Part shown: in pieces, positions 24,433 to 32,611 of the stretch
Layout: every line of letters starts with the position of its first letter
Numbering within the stretch: the first letter of the stretch is position 1
DNA from: Leifsonia sp040686855
GTDB taxonomy: Bacteria; Actinomycetota; Actinomycetes; Actinomycetales; Microbacteriaceae
Direction of reading: 5' to 3'
Assembly (NCBI RefSeq): GCF_040686855.1
Contig: NZ_JBFBOG010000001.1
Span: 434,001 to 498,000, forward strand
Length of the DNA stretch: 64,000 bases
Position numbers and translations under genes: made by a program
The notes under the pieces: model-generated
What the model was told of the DNA's origin: nothing
The model's input: only the letters and a program-made list of their open reading frames with translations
Database searches by the model: none

Positions 24433-25113
24433 ATGCCCGAGGCTTCTGCCGCACCCGGCACGCCCGTCACGATCGCGCTCGTGGACGACTACGACGTCGT
24501 GCTGCTCGGGCTGGCCCGCATGTTCGACGACTTCCGCGACCGGCTGAAGGTGGTCGAGATCGACACCAACGAGCCGCTGGCCGAATCCATCGACGTGGTG
24601 CTGTACGACGCGTTCGCCCAACCGGAGTCCGGTCACGCGCAGATCGGCGAACTCGTGAAGAACCCGCGGGCGCGGCATGTCGTCGTCTACACGTGGAACT
24701 TCCACCCCGAGCTGATCGACAGCGCCCGTGAGCAGGGCGTCCACGGCTACCTGTCGAAGACGCTGTCCGCCCAGGAGCTGGTGGAGGCGATCGAAGCCGT
24801 CAACGCAGGCGAGATCGTGGTGAGCGACTCTTCCGAACGCGCGCGCAGCGCCGACGAGCTCGACTGGCCGGGGCGGAAAGAGGGGATCACCGACCGCGAG
24901 TCCGAGATCCTCGCGCTGATCACACAGGGCAAGAGCAATGCGGCGGTCGCCGAGCTCACCTATCTGAGTCCCAATACGGTCAAGTCGCACATCCGGAGCG
25001 TGTACCGGAAGATCGGGGCCGAGAGCCGCACCCAGGCGGTGCTCTGGGGTGTGGAGCACGGGTTCACGCCCGACCATCGGCGGATCGAGCGCTGGGTGGG
25101 CGCGGGCGACTGA
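24433..25113 (+). CDS. Orphan LuxR/NarL-type response regulator
   Basis: 226 residues. The receiver domain (about 10-125) has an acidic pair ALVDDYDVV and the probable phospho-Asp in DVVLYDAFAQ, with GYLSKTLSA carrying the conserved Lys. The C-terminal LuxR HTH (about 150-215) reads ITDRESEILALITQGKSNAA then YLSPNTVKSHIRSVYRKIGA. No histidine kinase is adjacent, so its input is unknown. Leaderless start. Confidence 0.85.
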   Translation: MPEASAAPGTPVTIALVDDYDVVLLGLARMFDDFRDRLKVVEIDTNEPLAESIDVVLYDAFAQPESGHAQIGELVKNPRARHVVVYTWNFHPELIDSAREQGVHGYLSKTLSAQELVEAIEAVNAGEIVVSDSSERARSADELDWPGRKEGITDRESEILALITQGKSNAAVAELTYLSPNTVKSHIRSVYRKIGAESRTQAVLWGVEHGFTPDHRRIERWVGAGD

Positions 25114-25180
25114 CGCGCCACCTCTACCCCCGCAGCCCGACGCCCGGCAGAATGTGCGCAGCCGAGCAGGAGGTCAGCGC

Positions 25181-25984
25181 GTGACGGAGTCGATCGAGAT
25201 CCCGGGGGCTGTCGTGCCTCCGCGCCCGGGAGTCACCGCCGAGGAGTTCGACGCCGCCCATGGCGACGCGGCGGCGGACACCATCATGGCGCGCCTCGCC
25301 CGGGAGGCCTACGGCGACGACTATCCCGACGGCGTGGACCCGTACGGGATGTCGACCCGGTGGACGCTGCAGACGTTCGTTTCCCAGTTAGACGTTCCGG
25401 AGGGCGGCACCCTCGTCGACATCGCATGCGGCCGGGCCGGGGTGAGCCTGTGGGTGGCCCGCGAGACCGGCGCCGACCTCATCGGCGTCGACTGGTCCCC
25501 CGTCGCCGTCGCGGAGGCCGCGAAGCGGGCGAGCCAGTGGGTGGATGAGGGACGCGCGCGGTTCCAGATCGGCGACCTCGTAGCGACCGGCCTGCCCGAC
25601 GAGTGCGCGGACGCCGTCCTGTGCGCGGACGCGATCTTCTTCGCCACGGATCGGATCGCCGCCGTGCGCGAGGCGGCGCGCATCCTGCGCCCGGGCGGTC
25701 GGTACGCGTTCACGGCGCACGAGTCCGACGATGGGCGCCCGCACGCGGTGCCGGACTGGCGACCCATCATCGAGGCCGGCGGGCTGGAGGTCGTGGCGCG
25801 GATCGAGATCCCCCGCTGGGCCGAACAGCTCGGGCGGATGTACGACGTATGGATGGCGAACCTGGACGAGGTGCGGCAGACGCTCGGAGAGGAGGCCGCG
25901 AACGCGATGAGGGAGGAAGCGGAGACGGTCGGCCCGACGCTCCCGAATCGCACGGGGGTCCTCTATGTCGCGCAACGCGCCTAG
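25181..25984 (+). CDS. Class I SAM methyltransferase
   Basis: 267 residues. Motif I is LVDIACGRAGVSLWVARETG, the strand-2 acid GVDWSPVAV, the post-I motif ADAVLCADAIFFATDR and the late strand RILRPGGRYAF. GTG was chosen because an AGGAGG site lies eight bases upstream. The substrate is unknown. The 3' end overlaps the next gene by 20 bases if that gene uses its first ATG. Confidence 0.78.
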   Translation: MTESIEIPGAVVPPRPGVTAEEFDAAHGDAAADTIMARLAREAYGDDYPDGVDPYGMSTRWTLQTFVSQLDVPEGGTLVDIACGRAGVSLWVARETGADLIGVDWSPVAVAEAAKRASQWVDEGRARFQIGDLVATGLPDECADAVLCADAIFFATDRIAAVREAARILRPGGRYAFTAHESDDGRPHAVPDWRPIIEAGGLEVVARIEIPRWAEQLGRMYDVWMANLDEVRQTLGEEAANAMREEAETVGPTLPNRTGVLYVAQRA

Positions 25985-26336
25985 GCCCGCCATGACCATT
26001 CGCGACAGGTTCGACGACATCGTGACCGCGTTCGTCGGCCGCCCCGGCGTGACTCCCCCGGCCGGAGGCCCACGGCGGTTCGGCTCCGACGCCCTGCGCG
26101 TCGACGGCTCCGTGTTCTGCATGGTCTCCAGCGGCGAGCGCTTCGTGGTCAAGCTGCCGGCCGCGCGGGTGCAGGAGCTCATCGACGCATCCGTCGGCGA
26201 GCCGTTCCAGGCGGGCAAGAAGACGCCGATGCGGCAGTGGCTGGTGGTGACGGATGCGGCGCCCGGGCTCTGGGAGTCGCTGGCGGAGGAGGCCTACGCG
26301 TTCACCCGCGCCGGAGGTGCGGCCCCCCGCAGGTGA
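25965..26336 (+). CDS. TfoX-N/MmcQ-like small protein
   Basis: 123 residues. FGSDALRVDGSVFCMVSSG, then ERFVVKLPAARVQELIDASV and KTPMRQWLVV recall the TfoX N-terminal / YjbR-like fold as seen in many actinobacterial proteins annotated TfoX/Sxy. It has no known role here. A second in-frame ATG nine codons in (MTIRDRFDD) is a possible start; the first has a GGGGGT purine run upstream. Confidence 0.6.
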   Translation: MSRNAPRPAMTIRDRFDDIVTAFVGRPGVTPPAGGPRRFGSDALRVDGSVFCMVSSGERFVVKLPAARVQELIDASVGEPFQAGKKTPMRQWLVVTDAAPGLWESLAEEAYAFTRAGGAAPRR

Positions 26337-26342
26337 CGCCGA

Positions 26343-27017
26343 TCAGCCGAGGGCTGGCACGTTGACACTGAACGGCACCCGCAACGTCTCGGCGAACCGC
26401 TCGAACAGGGCCGGGTCGCCCTCCAACTGCACCGCTCCCGTCGCCACCGCGGTGGTCGCATCCAGCTCGCCCGCCATCACATCCCGGATCTGAGGGCCCG
26501 CCGTGATGACCAGGTCGGGGTTCTCGATCGGACCCGGTCCGGCGAGGATGACCCCGTCGCGCATGATCACGTGGGCGATCACATCAGCCACGTGCACCTC
26601 GTACGCCGTGTCCCAGTCCGCCTGCACCACCCCGTCCCCCGCGGCGACCTTGAGCGCGGCGGTGATGGATGCGGTGGTCACGATCTCGCCCTCGCGCGGC
26701 GCGCGCATCCCACCGGCTCCCCAGCGGGAGAGCGCGTCGAGCGCCGGGCCCAGTTCCTCGCCCCGCGGCGTCAGCGCGTAGACGACCGAGCGCTCGGCAC
26801 CGGAGGGAGCCATCCGCTCCACGATCCCCTCGTCCTCGAGCTCTTTGAGTCGCGACGCCAGGGTGTTCGTCGGGATGCCGGGAAGTCCGGACACCAGCTC
26901 CGAGTAGCGCCGGGGTCCGACGCTCAGATCGCGGAGGATCAGCAGCGTCCATCGCTGGCCGACGATCTCGGCCGCGCGCGCCAGGCCGCAGAACTGGCCG
27001 TAGTGCTGGTTCGTCAT
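26343..27017 (-). CDS. HxlR-family winged-helix regulator with SCP2-like C-terminus
   Basis: 224 residues. The N-terminal HxlR domain has CGLARAAEIVGQRWTLLILR then LPGIPTNTLASRLKELEDEG, with the family's early Cys in GQFCGL. The C-terminal half (about 120-224) looks like the SCP2 sterol-binding-like domain seen in a subgroup of HxlR proteins. It diverges from the UvrA-fragment gene, and the region between carries two ACTTCATT-type direct repeats 42 bp apart, its likely binding sites. Confidence 0.82.
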   Translation of the reverse strand: MTNQHYGQFCGLARAAEIVGQRWTLLILRDLSVGPRRYSELVSGLPGIPTNTLASRLKELEDEGIVERMAPSGAERSVVYALTPRGEELGPALDALSRWGAGGMRAPREGEIVTTASITAALKVAAGDGVVQADWDTAYEVHVADVIAHVIMRDGVILAGPGPIENPDLVITAGPQIRDVMAGELDATTAVATGAVQLEGDPALFERFAETLRVPFSVNVPALG

Positions 27018-27036
27018 GTCCGCCAGATTAGCACTT

Positions 27037-27095
27037 GACTTCATTAATTGCAGTGTGCTTTATTTTGTGAAGTAGGCCCACTTCATTTTTTGCAG
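27037..27095. promoter_or_regulatory. Direct-repeat operator for the HxlR regulator
   Basis: ACTTCATTAATTGCAG (27038-27053) and ACTTCATTTTTTGCAG (27080-27095) start 42 bp apart, four helical turns, so two dimers could bind one face. TTGACT just before the first repeat with TTTATT downstream is a possible promoter for the plus-strand gene. Confidence 0.55.
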
Positions 27096-27118
27096 CGACT
27101 CCGATGAAGGAGAAGGAC

Positions 27119-27535
27119 ATGACCGACACCATCGCAGCTCCCGCCGTGGGCCAGCCCGCGACCGAGCTGTCCGGCGGCGAGGCCCAGCGGGTGAAGCTGG
27201 CCTCCGAACTGCAACGCGCCCAACGCGCCGACACCCTGTACGTGCTCGACGAGCCGACCTCCGGCCTCCATTGCGCCGACGCCGACCGCCTCGTCGAGCA
27301 TCTGCAGAGCCTGGTGGACGCGGGGAACACGGTGGTCATGGTGGAGCTCGACATGCGCGTGGTCGCCACCGCTGATTACGTCGTCGACCTCGGCCCGGGC
27401 GCGGGTGAGGAAGGTGGGACGGTCGTCGCCGCGGGGACCCCCTCGGAGGTCGCCGGCGTCTCGGCCAGCGCCTCGGCCCCGTACCTCTTGTCGGCTCTGC
27501 GGGAGGAGCCGGTCGCTGTCGGTGGCGGTCGGTAG
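27119..27535 (+). CDS. C-terminal fragment of a UvrA-type ABC ATPase
   Basis: 138 residues matching only the end of UvrA's second ATPase. The ABC signature LSGGEAQRVKLASEL, Walker B LYVLDEPTSGLH, the D-loop and a His-loop-like MVELDM are present. Walker A, the zinc modules and the first ATPase are missing (full UvrA is 800-950 residues). The start has its own ribosome site (GAAGGAGAAGGAC), so it is probably translated rather than dead. UvrA2 genes next to HxlR regulators suggest this is a relic of such a pair. Could act only as a partner subunit, if at all. Confidence 0.7.
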   Translation: MTDTIAAPAVGQPATELSGGEAQRVKLASELQRAQRADTLYVLDEPTSGLHCADADRLVEHLQSLVDAGNTVVMVELDMRVVATADYVVDLGPGAGEEGGTVVAAGTPSEVAGVSASASAPYLLSALREEPVAVGGGR

Positions 27536-27546
27536 GGTCGACGATC

Positions 27547-27930
27547 GTGGATCAGGACCAGTTGGACGCCAGGATCGCGCGGATCGGCCGCATCCCGTTC
27601 CGCGCGAAGTTCCACCTGCGCCCTGTCGAGCGCGAGTACCTGGCGTCGCGCGGGCTGCCGGTGATCCGGCAGCATGCACGCGATTTCGTGGATGCTCGGC
27701 TCGCACCGGCGTTGCCCGAGAAGGACGGCAAGCAGACGCCGTGGGGCGGGCATCCGGTGTTCCGGGCGCAGCACGCCACCGCGACCTGCTGCCGTCGCAC
27801 CTGTCTGCAGATCAACCACGGCATCCCGAAGGGGCACGAGCTCACGCCGCGCGAAAGAGAGTACGTGGTGGACGTGATCACCCGGTGGATCGAGCTGGAA
27901 TCCGGGAGCGGGTCGTCGCCCGGCCGCTGA
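27547..27930 (+). CDS. DUF4186 family protein
   Basis: 127 residues. FRAKFHLRPVEREYLASRG then HPVFRAQHATATCCRRTCLQ and INHGIPKGHELT fit my recall of DUF4186. The three-Cys cluster CCRRTC with nearby His may bind a metal. GTG start after a TAGGGT box eight bases upstream. Last ordinary chromosomal gene before the island. Confidence 0.75.
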   Translation: MDQDQLDARIARIGRIPFRAKFHLRPVEREYLASRGLPVIRQHARDFVDARLAPALPEKDGKQTPWGGHPVFRAQHATATCCRRTCLQINHGIPKGHELTPREREYVVDVITRWIELESGSGSSPGR

Positions 27931-28064
27931 CGACCCGGCTCAGAAGATCGAGGTGCGGCGAGTTTTTCTTCGTCGACTTCAGAGTCGACGAGAACCTCAA
28001 CCCGTTTGAGTACAGGACGAGCTCAAGTGGTGGTGCGGCGGACGCAAATGACTCGCAGTCCCGT

Positions 28065-28997
28065 ATGGCCTATCTGGTGGAGCTCGCGCCGCAAATACGC
28101 ACACTGCTCGCGGGTAGGTTCCCTAAGGGGCAGTATCCGTCGGGAATCGAGGGGCAATATTCGGCTGTCATTGGCGAGCGGCCGCACCGGGATGGACGTG
28201 CCACCCGCTCGTCTGGTGACAGTGAAGGATTTACTCAAGCTGCCCGCGCCCTCGGCGATCTCCTCACGTCCCGCGGACCACAAACAAGCGGCTCATCCCC
28301 CGAGGAACTTCCTCCCCCGATAGCCGACACTTTTATTCGAGTTGTTGGTCTCCGAAGACTCCGGAAGTCGGGAAAGACGGCGAGATTCGGGCCGCGAACC
28401 GCGGATCGCCAGGCGAAGCTCCGAGGCGGATCTCGGTATGCATTGGATGTTTTTCAATTCAATGCACGGCCGGGGTTCGTGACGGTCGAACTTGGCCTTC
28501 CAGCGACGATTGTTCCAATAACGGGGAAGCAAACGACTTTCTCTACACCGTACGATGTCGCCACGTTCGAATTCTTCGCGGAGGCGCGAGACAACCCCAC
28601 GGTGGGAGAGGTCCGATTGCGCGCAAATAGAGCAGCAGCCGCCGCAGATGGCGTCGCCGTCAGCGCCACAGGCAACTACGTCCTACCAAACACGCGGTTC
28701 GCCGTGCGGGTGGTGCCTCGTCGCTCGCTGTCTGGGCTCAGTTGGCTTGTGGCGCTGGGGACCACGCTGGCCGCATTCGTTGTAACGCTAGCCACGCTGG
28801 ATGGTATTTTCCTTACGCCTCCCAAGGCGCCGGCCAACGCAATCGACTTGACCGCACTGGTGCAGTGGACGGGCATAAAGGTCACGTATTTGGGTGTTGA
28901 TGGCTCCGCTCTAGTCGTCGCTGCGATCGCTGGAATAGGCACAGGCATGGCGGCGTTGGGCGCGCTCTTGAGGCGGCGCTTCGGTCTATCCACCTGA
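28065..28997 (+). CDS. Membrane protein, possibly 5'-truncated, unknown
   Basis: 310 residues from the first in-frame ATG. The frame stays open and protein-like for about 100 bases further upstream (FFFVDFRVDENLNPFEYR) with no start codon, and no ribosome site precedes the ATG. This suggests the true 5' end was lost at the island boundary. The N-terminal 220 residues are soluble. Two C-terminal membrane helices follow (WLVALGTTLAAFVVTLATL and LVVAAIAGIGTGMAALGALL). No family recognised. Confidence 0.5.
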   Translation: MAYLVELAPQIRTLLAGRFPKGQYPSGIEGQYSAVIGERPHRDGRATRSSGDSEGFTQAARALGDLLTSRGPQTSGSSPEELPPPIADTFIRVVGLRRLRKSGKTARFGPRTADRQAKLRGGSRYALDVFQFNARPGFVTVELGLPATIVPITGKQTTFSTPYDVATFEFFAEARDNPTVGEVRLRANRAAAAADGVAVSATGNYVLPNTRFAVRVVPRRSLSGLSWLVALGTTLAAFVVTLATLDGIFLTPPKAPANAIDLTALVQWTGIKVTYLGVDGSALVVAAIAGIGTGMAALGALLRRRFGLST

Positions 28998-29407
28998 CGC
29001 AATAGGTGGAACTCGTAGGCGACGGTAGCCCGAGTCAGCGGGTCAGACTGGCCCACGGGGCGCAGGCAGCTCACGAATGCGTACGCCATCAAGGCCGGTG
29101 GCTGCTGCGAGGCGGGGGTGCTGCCGGGGGCGATCGCGATTGTTGCGCTCGAGTTGGGAGCCCGGCGGCGCGTTGTTATCGAAACCCACTGCAACAGTTG
29201 AACTCGCACTTCGGACCAAAAGTCCGACTCTGACGCACCGAGCCCGCTTCCCCCGATCGAGCGGCCGTATAAGACCAGGCGCGGGCTCCAATGCGCATAT
29301 CGTCCTCGCCGCCGGGCAGGTTGCTACATGACGAGGTGCAGCCATCGACGGCCGATAATCTTGGTTGCGCGAGCCGTTCGGTCATGAATTTAACGCTGCC
29401 GACGAGA
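28998..29407. other. Gap upstream of the NgoMIV-like gene
   Basis: No convincing gene. A TAATCT -10-like box at 29356-29361 could serve the restriction gene. A short plus-strand frame ending near 29201 (KAGGCCEAGVLPGAIAIVAL) looks like a membrane-gene relic but has no start. Confidence 0.35.
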
Positions 29408-30301
29408 ATGTCTCGCCAGCAACCTCTGCTAGAAAGCGCTCTTGCGCGATGGGCCCGGAAACAGTTGTTCGGTTCTAGGGTTCCACTAGGTTTGGTTCGG
29501 CGCGCTCGAAGGCTCGCGCCGGACAGGACGGTTATGAGCGACGCACCCTTTGCCGGATTGCTACTCGGGTGGAAGGCGACTAAATCTGGGCTTCGCCCGA
29601 ACGCGGCGGACTCGAGCAGCAAGATGTCCAAGGCGATCGCGGCTGCGACTCTTGATGAGCTCGGCGTGCCTAGCGACCGGGAATCAGGGGTTGCGGATCC
29701 GGCCACGGGACGGCCGCTCGAGCTTGCTGTTGCTGGTGCACTCAAGTCCGAGCTAGCGCAAGCGGCGCCTGATCGTCCATTTGTCGTCTTGGAAAAGCCG
29801 GGTCTCGTCACAGATTTTGAGCAGTACAGCCATTTGAAGCGGGTAAACAACGCAGCCAAGAAGAGCGCGGAGCTGCGGGTGACGCTGGGGACGGATTACC
29901 TGATCAAGCCCGACGTGGTCGTCGCTCTACCGGGGGTAGGAGCGGGGGCGCTTCCGTTTCTCCACGCGGTCGTCTCGTGTAAATGGACTATCCGCAGCGA
30001 TCGAGTTCAGAACATCAGACACGAGTACAACCAATTGATCCGCCATCGGCGTGAGCGGCTGCCGCACTTGATGACTGTGACTGCCGAACCGCTGCCAACT
30101 CGATTGGTTTCGATTGCGCGGGGGACGGGTGAGGTCGACGCGACGTATCACATCGCCTTCGATGCTATGCGGGCAGCAATCAGTCGACTCAAGAAGCTCG
30201 GGACCCTCACGAAGGAGCAAGAGATCGCCTGGGACGAGGTGGTCGATTTGGGCCGGGTACGACCCTATTCGGATCTAGCCAAAACAATCGCTCGTTGGTG
30301 A
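29408..30301 (+). CDS. Type II restriction endonuclease, NgoMIV-like
   Basis: 297 residues from MSRQQPLL, close to the usual NgoMIV length. The block HAVVSCKWTIRSDRVQNIRH, then HEYNQLIRHRRERLPHLMTV and ARGTGEVDATYHIAF matches the NgoMIV family as I know it; SCK carries the catalytic Lys. The upstream DYLIKPDVVVALPG is the other conserved acidic segment. NgoMIV cuts G^CCGGC; the same specificity here is inference. ATG codons 8 codons upstream (MNLTLPT) and further are alternative starts with no better ribosome site. The partner C5 methyltransferase and Vsr follow. Confidence 0.85.
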   Translation: MSRQQPLLESALARWARKQLFGSRVPLGLVRRARRLAPDRTVMSDAPFAGLLLGWKATKSGLRPNAADSSSKMSKAIAAATLDELGVPSDRESGVADPATGRPLELAVAGALKSELAQAAPDRPFVVLEKPGLVTDFEQYSHLKRVNNAAKKSAELRVTLGTDYLIKPDVVVALPGVGAGALPFLHAVVSCKWTIRSDRVQNIRHEYNQLIRHRRERLPHLMTVTAEPLPTRLVSIARGTGEVDATYHIAFDAMRAAISRLKKLGTLTKEQEIAWDEVVDLGRVRPYSDLAKTIARW

Positions 30302-30450
30302 CCGATCGCGTCGCCCCGACGTACGAACCTCCTGGTGGAGGAACACTCGAATGACAGCAACTCGCCGTCGCCTGACCCGTCGAGCCTGAAGTATGGCGCG
30401 CAGGAAGCTGACGCACTTGCGCGCCTACCCTTGCTGTCGGTGGTCTTACG

Positions 30451-30456
30451 TACGAT
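30451..30456 (+). promoter_or_regulatory. -10 box of the C5 methyltransferase gene
   Basis: TACGAT six bases before the ATG; no ribosome site. The methyltransferase thus seems to have its own leaderless promoter, which would let it be made before the nuclease on entry to a new host. Confidence 0.45.
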
Positions 30457-30462
30457 GAACAC

Positions 30463-31641
30463 ATGACCACTCCCTCCATGATCGATCTCTTCGCCGGCTG
30501 CGGTGGCATGACCATCGGATTTGCGGCGGAAGGGTTCAAGCCGATTCTGGCCGTCGAATGGGACAAGGCCGCCGCAGCAACCTACGCGGCCAACTTCGGC
30601 GAAGGTCACGTGATCCCGGGAGACATTGCGCAGGTCTCCGACGAGGAGATACCTGAGGCGGATATCATCATCGGCGGCCCGCCGTGCCAAGGGTTTTCGA
30701 ACCTGGGCCTCAAGAATTTGGATGACCCGCGGAATCAGCTATGGCGCGAGTACATGCGGTTTGTCGCAAAGGCGCATCCGAAGGTTTTCGTCATCGAGAA
30801 CGTTGATCGTTTCTCCAAGTCCCCCGAGTTCCAAATGCTTTTGGCCGAGGCCGATCATGGCGCGCTTCGAGAATATGAGCTGCGATTCGGGGTGCTTAAC
30901 GCCGCAGACTATGGAGTGGCTCAGCGACGGAAGCGAACGATCATTATCGGGTCAAGGATTGGCGCGATAGAGCTGCCCGCTGCGACTCATGACCGGCAGC
31001 AGGAGGGCAATCGCCAGCCCTGGAAGACACTCCGCGACGTGATCGGCGGCTTGCCCGCGCACCCCGCGTCAACCGAACTGCCGGACAGTCGTGGCGAGTT
31101 CTTTGGCGAACTCATGCCTGGCGTGTTCACCGGACTCGATCTTCATATCCGGAGAACGCCCACACTCAAGAGCTTGGACCGGTACAGCTTCGTTCCGCCC
31201 GGCGGCGGTCGTTTCGATCTGCCCGCGCAGCTCCTGCCTAACTGCTGGGCGAACAAGCCCACGGGCACCACGGACGTGATGGGGCGACTCCGCTGGGACT
31301 CGCCTTCAGTCACGATTCGAACCGAGTTCTTCAAGCCGGAAAAGGGGCAGTACCTTCACCCACAGTGGGAGCGCGGCGAATGGGTGGACGAGTTTGGAAA
31401 GCACCGAGGAAATCCGGCCAAGTCCGTAGACCGGGTGATTACACACTACGAAGCGTCGCTGATCCAAGACTTCCCGCACGACTACCGCTGGGTTGGGACC
31501 AAAATCCAAATCGCGCGGCAGATCGGGAATGCGGTGCCGTCGGGCTTAGCTCGCGCAATCGCTAGACAGATTCGACCGTACTTCGATGAGGCCTCGCTCA
31601 TCAGTGAACCGCTCGAGCGACAGCTCGCGCTCATTGGTTGA
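30463..31641 (+). CDS. DNA (cytosine-5)-methyltransferase of the NgoMIV-like system
   Basis: 392 residues with the full C5-methyltransferase motif set in order: motif I MIDLFAGCGGMTIGF, motif IV GGPPCQGFSN with the catalytic Cys, motif VI VFVIENVDRF, motif VIII VAQRRKRTIIIGS, and motifs IX/X ending RQIGNAVPSGLA. It should protect the host by methylating a cytosine in the site cut by the adjacent nuclease. Order is R, M, then Vsr, all on one strand. Confidence 0.93.
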   Translation: MTTPSMIDLFAGCGGMTIGFAAEGFKPILAVEWDKAAAATYAANFGEGHVIPGDIAQVSDEEIPEADIIIGGPPCQGFSNLGLKNLDDPRNQLWREYMRFVAKAHPKVFVIENVDRFSKSPEFQMLLAEADHGALREYELRFGVLNAADYGVAQRRKRTIIIGSRIGAIELPAATHDRQQEGNRQPWKTLRDVIGGLPAHPASTELPDSRGEFFGELMPGVFTGLDLHIRRTPTLKSLDRYSFVPPGGGRFDLPAQLLPNCWANKPTGTTDVMGRLRWDSPSVTIRTEFFKPEKGQYLHPQWERGEWVDEFGKHRGNPAKSVDRVITHYEASLIQDFPHDYRWVGTKIQIARQIGNAVPSGLARAIARQIRPYFDEASLISEPLERQLALIG

Positions 31642-31855
31642 TTTCCCCATACGTCGGAGCGTCAGACCGAGCGTTTGGAGCGCCGGCAGCAGCCATTGGC
31701 TCGTCGTCACCAACTAACCTGGGCTTCTGCGGCGCGCACCGCCTTGCGGCCACGGTATCGCGGCGATGGCGCTGCGAAGTTGGGACGGGATAATTGGATC
31801 ATGGTGCAACGCACCCGCTGTCGCCGCGCGCCGCACCTCGGACCCGGGAAGCTAC

Positions 31856-32326
31856 ATGCCTGAGGACAACGCGACTGGCTCATGGGCCTCGTCTCCCGCA
31901 ATTCGAAGTTCGATGCGTTCGAATCGCGGACGCGACACGGCACCCGAGCTCGCCATTCGTCGTGCCTTGCACAAGTCCGGACTCCGCTATCGCGTCGACT
32001 ACTCCCCGTTGGGGAACCGACGCCGCGCAGACATTGTGTTCACCCGAAGACGAGTGGCGATATTCGTAGACGGATGCTTCTGGCACGGGTGCCCGCAACA
32101 CGCAACTCTGCCCGCCACAAATGCCAGTTACTGGGTACCGAAGCTGCAGCGGAACAAAGACCGCGACCGGGAGACAGATCTCGAGCTCAGGGCTAACGGG
32201 TGGACTGTAGTGAGAATTTGGGAACACGAGGATCCCGATGTAGCAGCTCTGTTCATACTGGACTTCCTGGATCGAAGAGAGACCTCGGAGGCGGCCCCGC
32301 TCTCGTTCCTCGGTCCAGCGCAATAG
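31856..32326 (+). CDS. vsr: Very-short-patch repair endonuclease Vsr
   Basis: 156 residues. RDTAPELAIRRALHKSGLRY, then RRRADIVFTRRRVAIFVDG with the catalytic Asp, CFWHGCPQH for the zinc/His site, and RNKDRDRETDLELRANGWTV are the Vsr signature. It nicks T:G mismatches that arise when 5-methylcytosine deaminates, so it repairs damage caused by the neighbouring C5 methyltransferase. The start at MPEDN was chosen over a 30-codon longer frame with no conserved residues. Confidence 0.9.
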   Translation: MPEDNATGSWASSPAIRSSMRSNRGRDTAPELAIRRALHKSGLRYRVDYSPLGNRRRADIVFTRRRVAIFVDGCFWHGCPQHATLPATNASYWVPKLQRNKDRDRETDLELRANGWTVVRIWEHEDPDVAALFILDFLDRRETSEAAPLSFLGPAQ

Positions 32327-32497
32327 AACGACCCAGCCGATCCGGTCGCTGACGTCGCCTCAAAGGGTTCCGACTAATCCTTGAGCGGTCCCGTGATTAG
32401 TCCGCGCGCACTGGCGCATCGCGCCCGATCTCGAAGACGACGACGATGGGCGCGTACTGGCGTACCTACGTTGAATCCGGAGTCGAGTACGAGTTGA

Positions 32498-32528
32498 TTT
32501 TCACGTAGTTGCGGTTACTACGTGAAAA
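32498..32528. promoter_or_regulatory. Operator TTTTCACGTAG-n9-CTACGTGAAAA
   Basis: Perfect 11-bp inverted repeat with spacer TTGCGGTTA, directly upstream of the DndB-like gene's promoter. A third half-site, TCACGTAG (32553-32560), overlaps the -10 box. The arrangement fits a repressor that binds an upstream palindrome and the promoter core. Confidence 0.75.
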
Positions 32529-32534
32529 AATCTG

Positions 32535-32563
32535 TTGACAGAGCCCCTTGTCTCACGTAGATT
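32535..32563 (+). promoter_or_regulatory. Promoter of the DndB-like gene
   Basis: -35 TTGACA (32535-32540), 17-base spacer, -10 TAGATT (32558-32563): close to consensus and the strongest-looking promoter in the window. A TCACGTAG half-site overlaps the -10 box, so strong expression is probably held down by a repressor. Confidence 0.75.
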
Positions 32564-32611
32564 GATCCCCGTCGAGCGCAACGGGTGCTCGCGAACAAGG
32601 GAGAACCTGAC

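Noticed and set aside
27930..27990. attL copy of the tRNA-Arg 3' end
   Set aside because: Only GAGTTTTTC (27960-27968) resembles the right flank (near 46507); nine bases are too few to call an attachment site.
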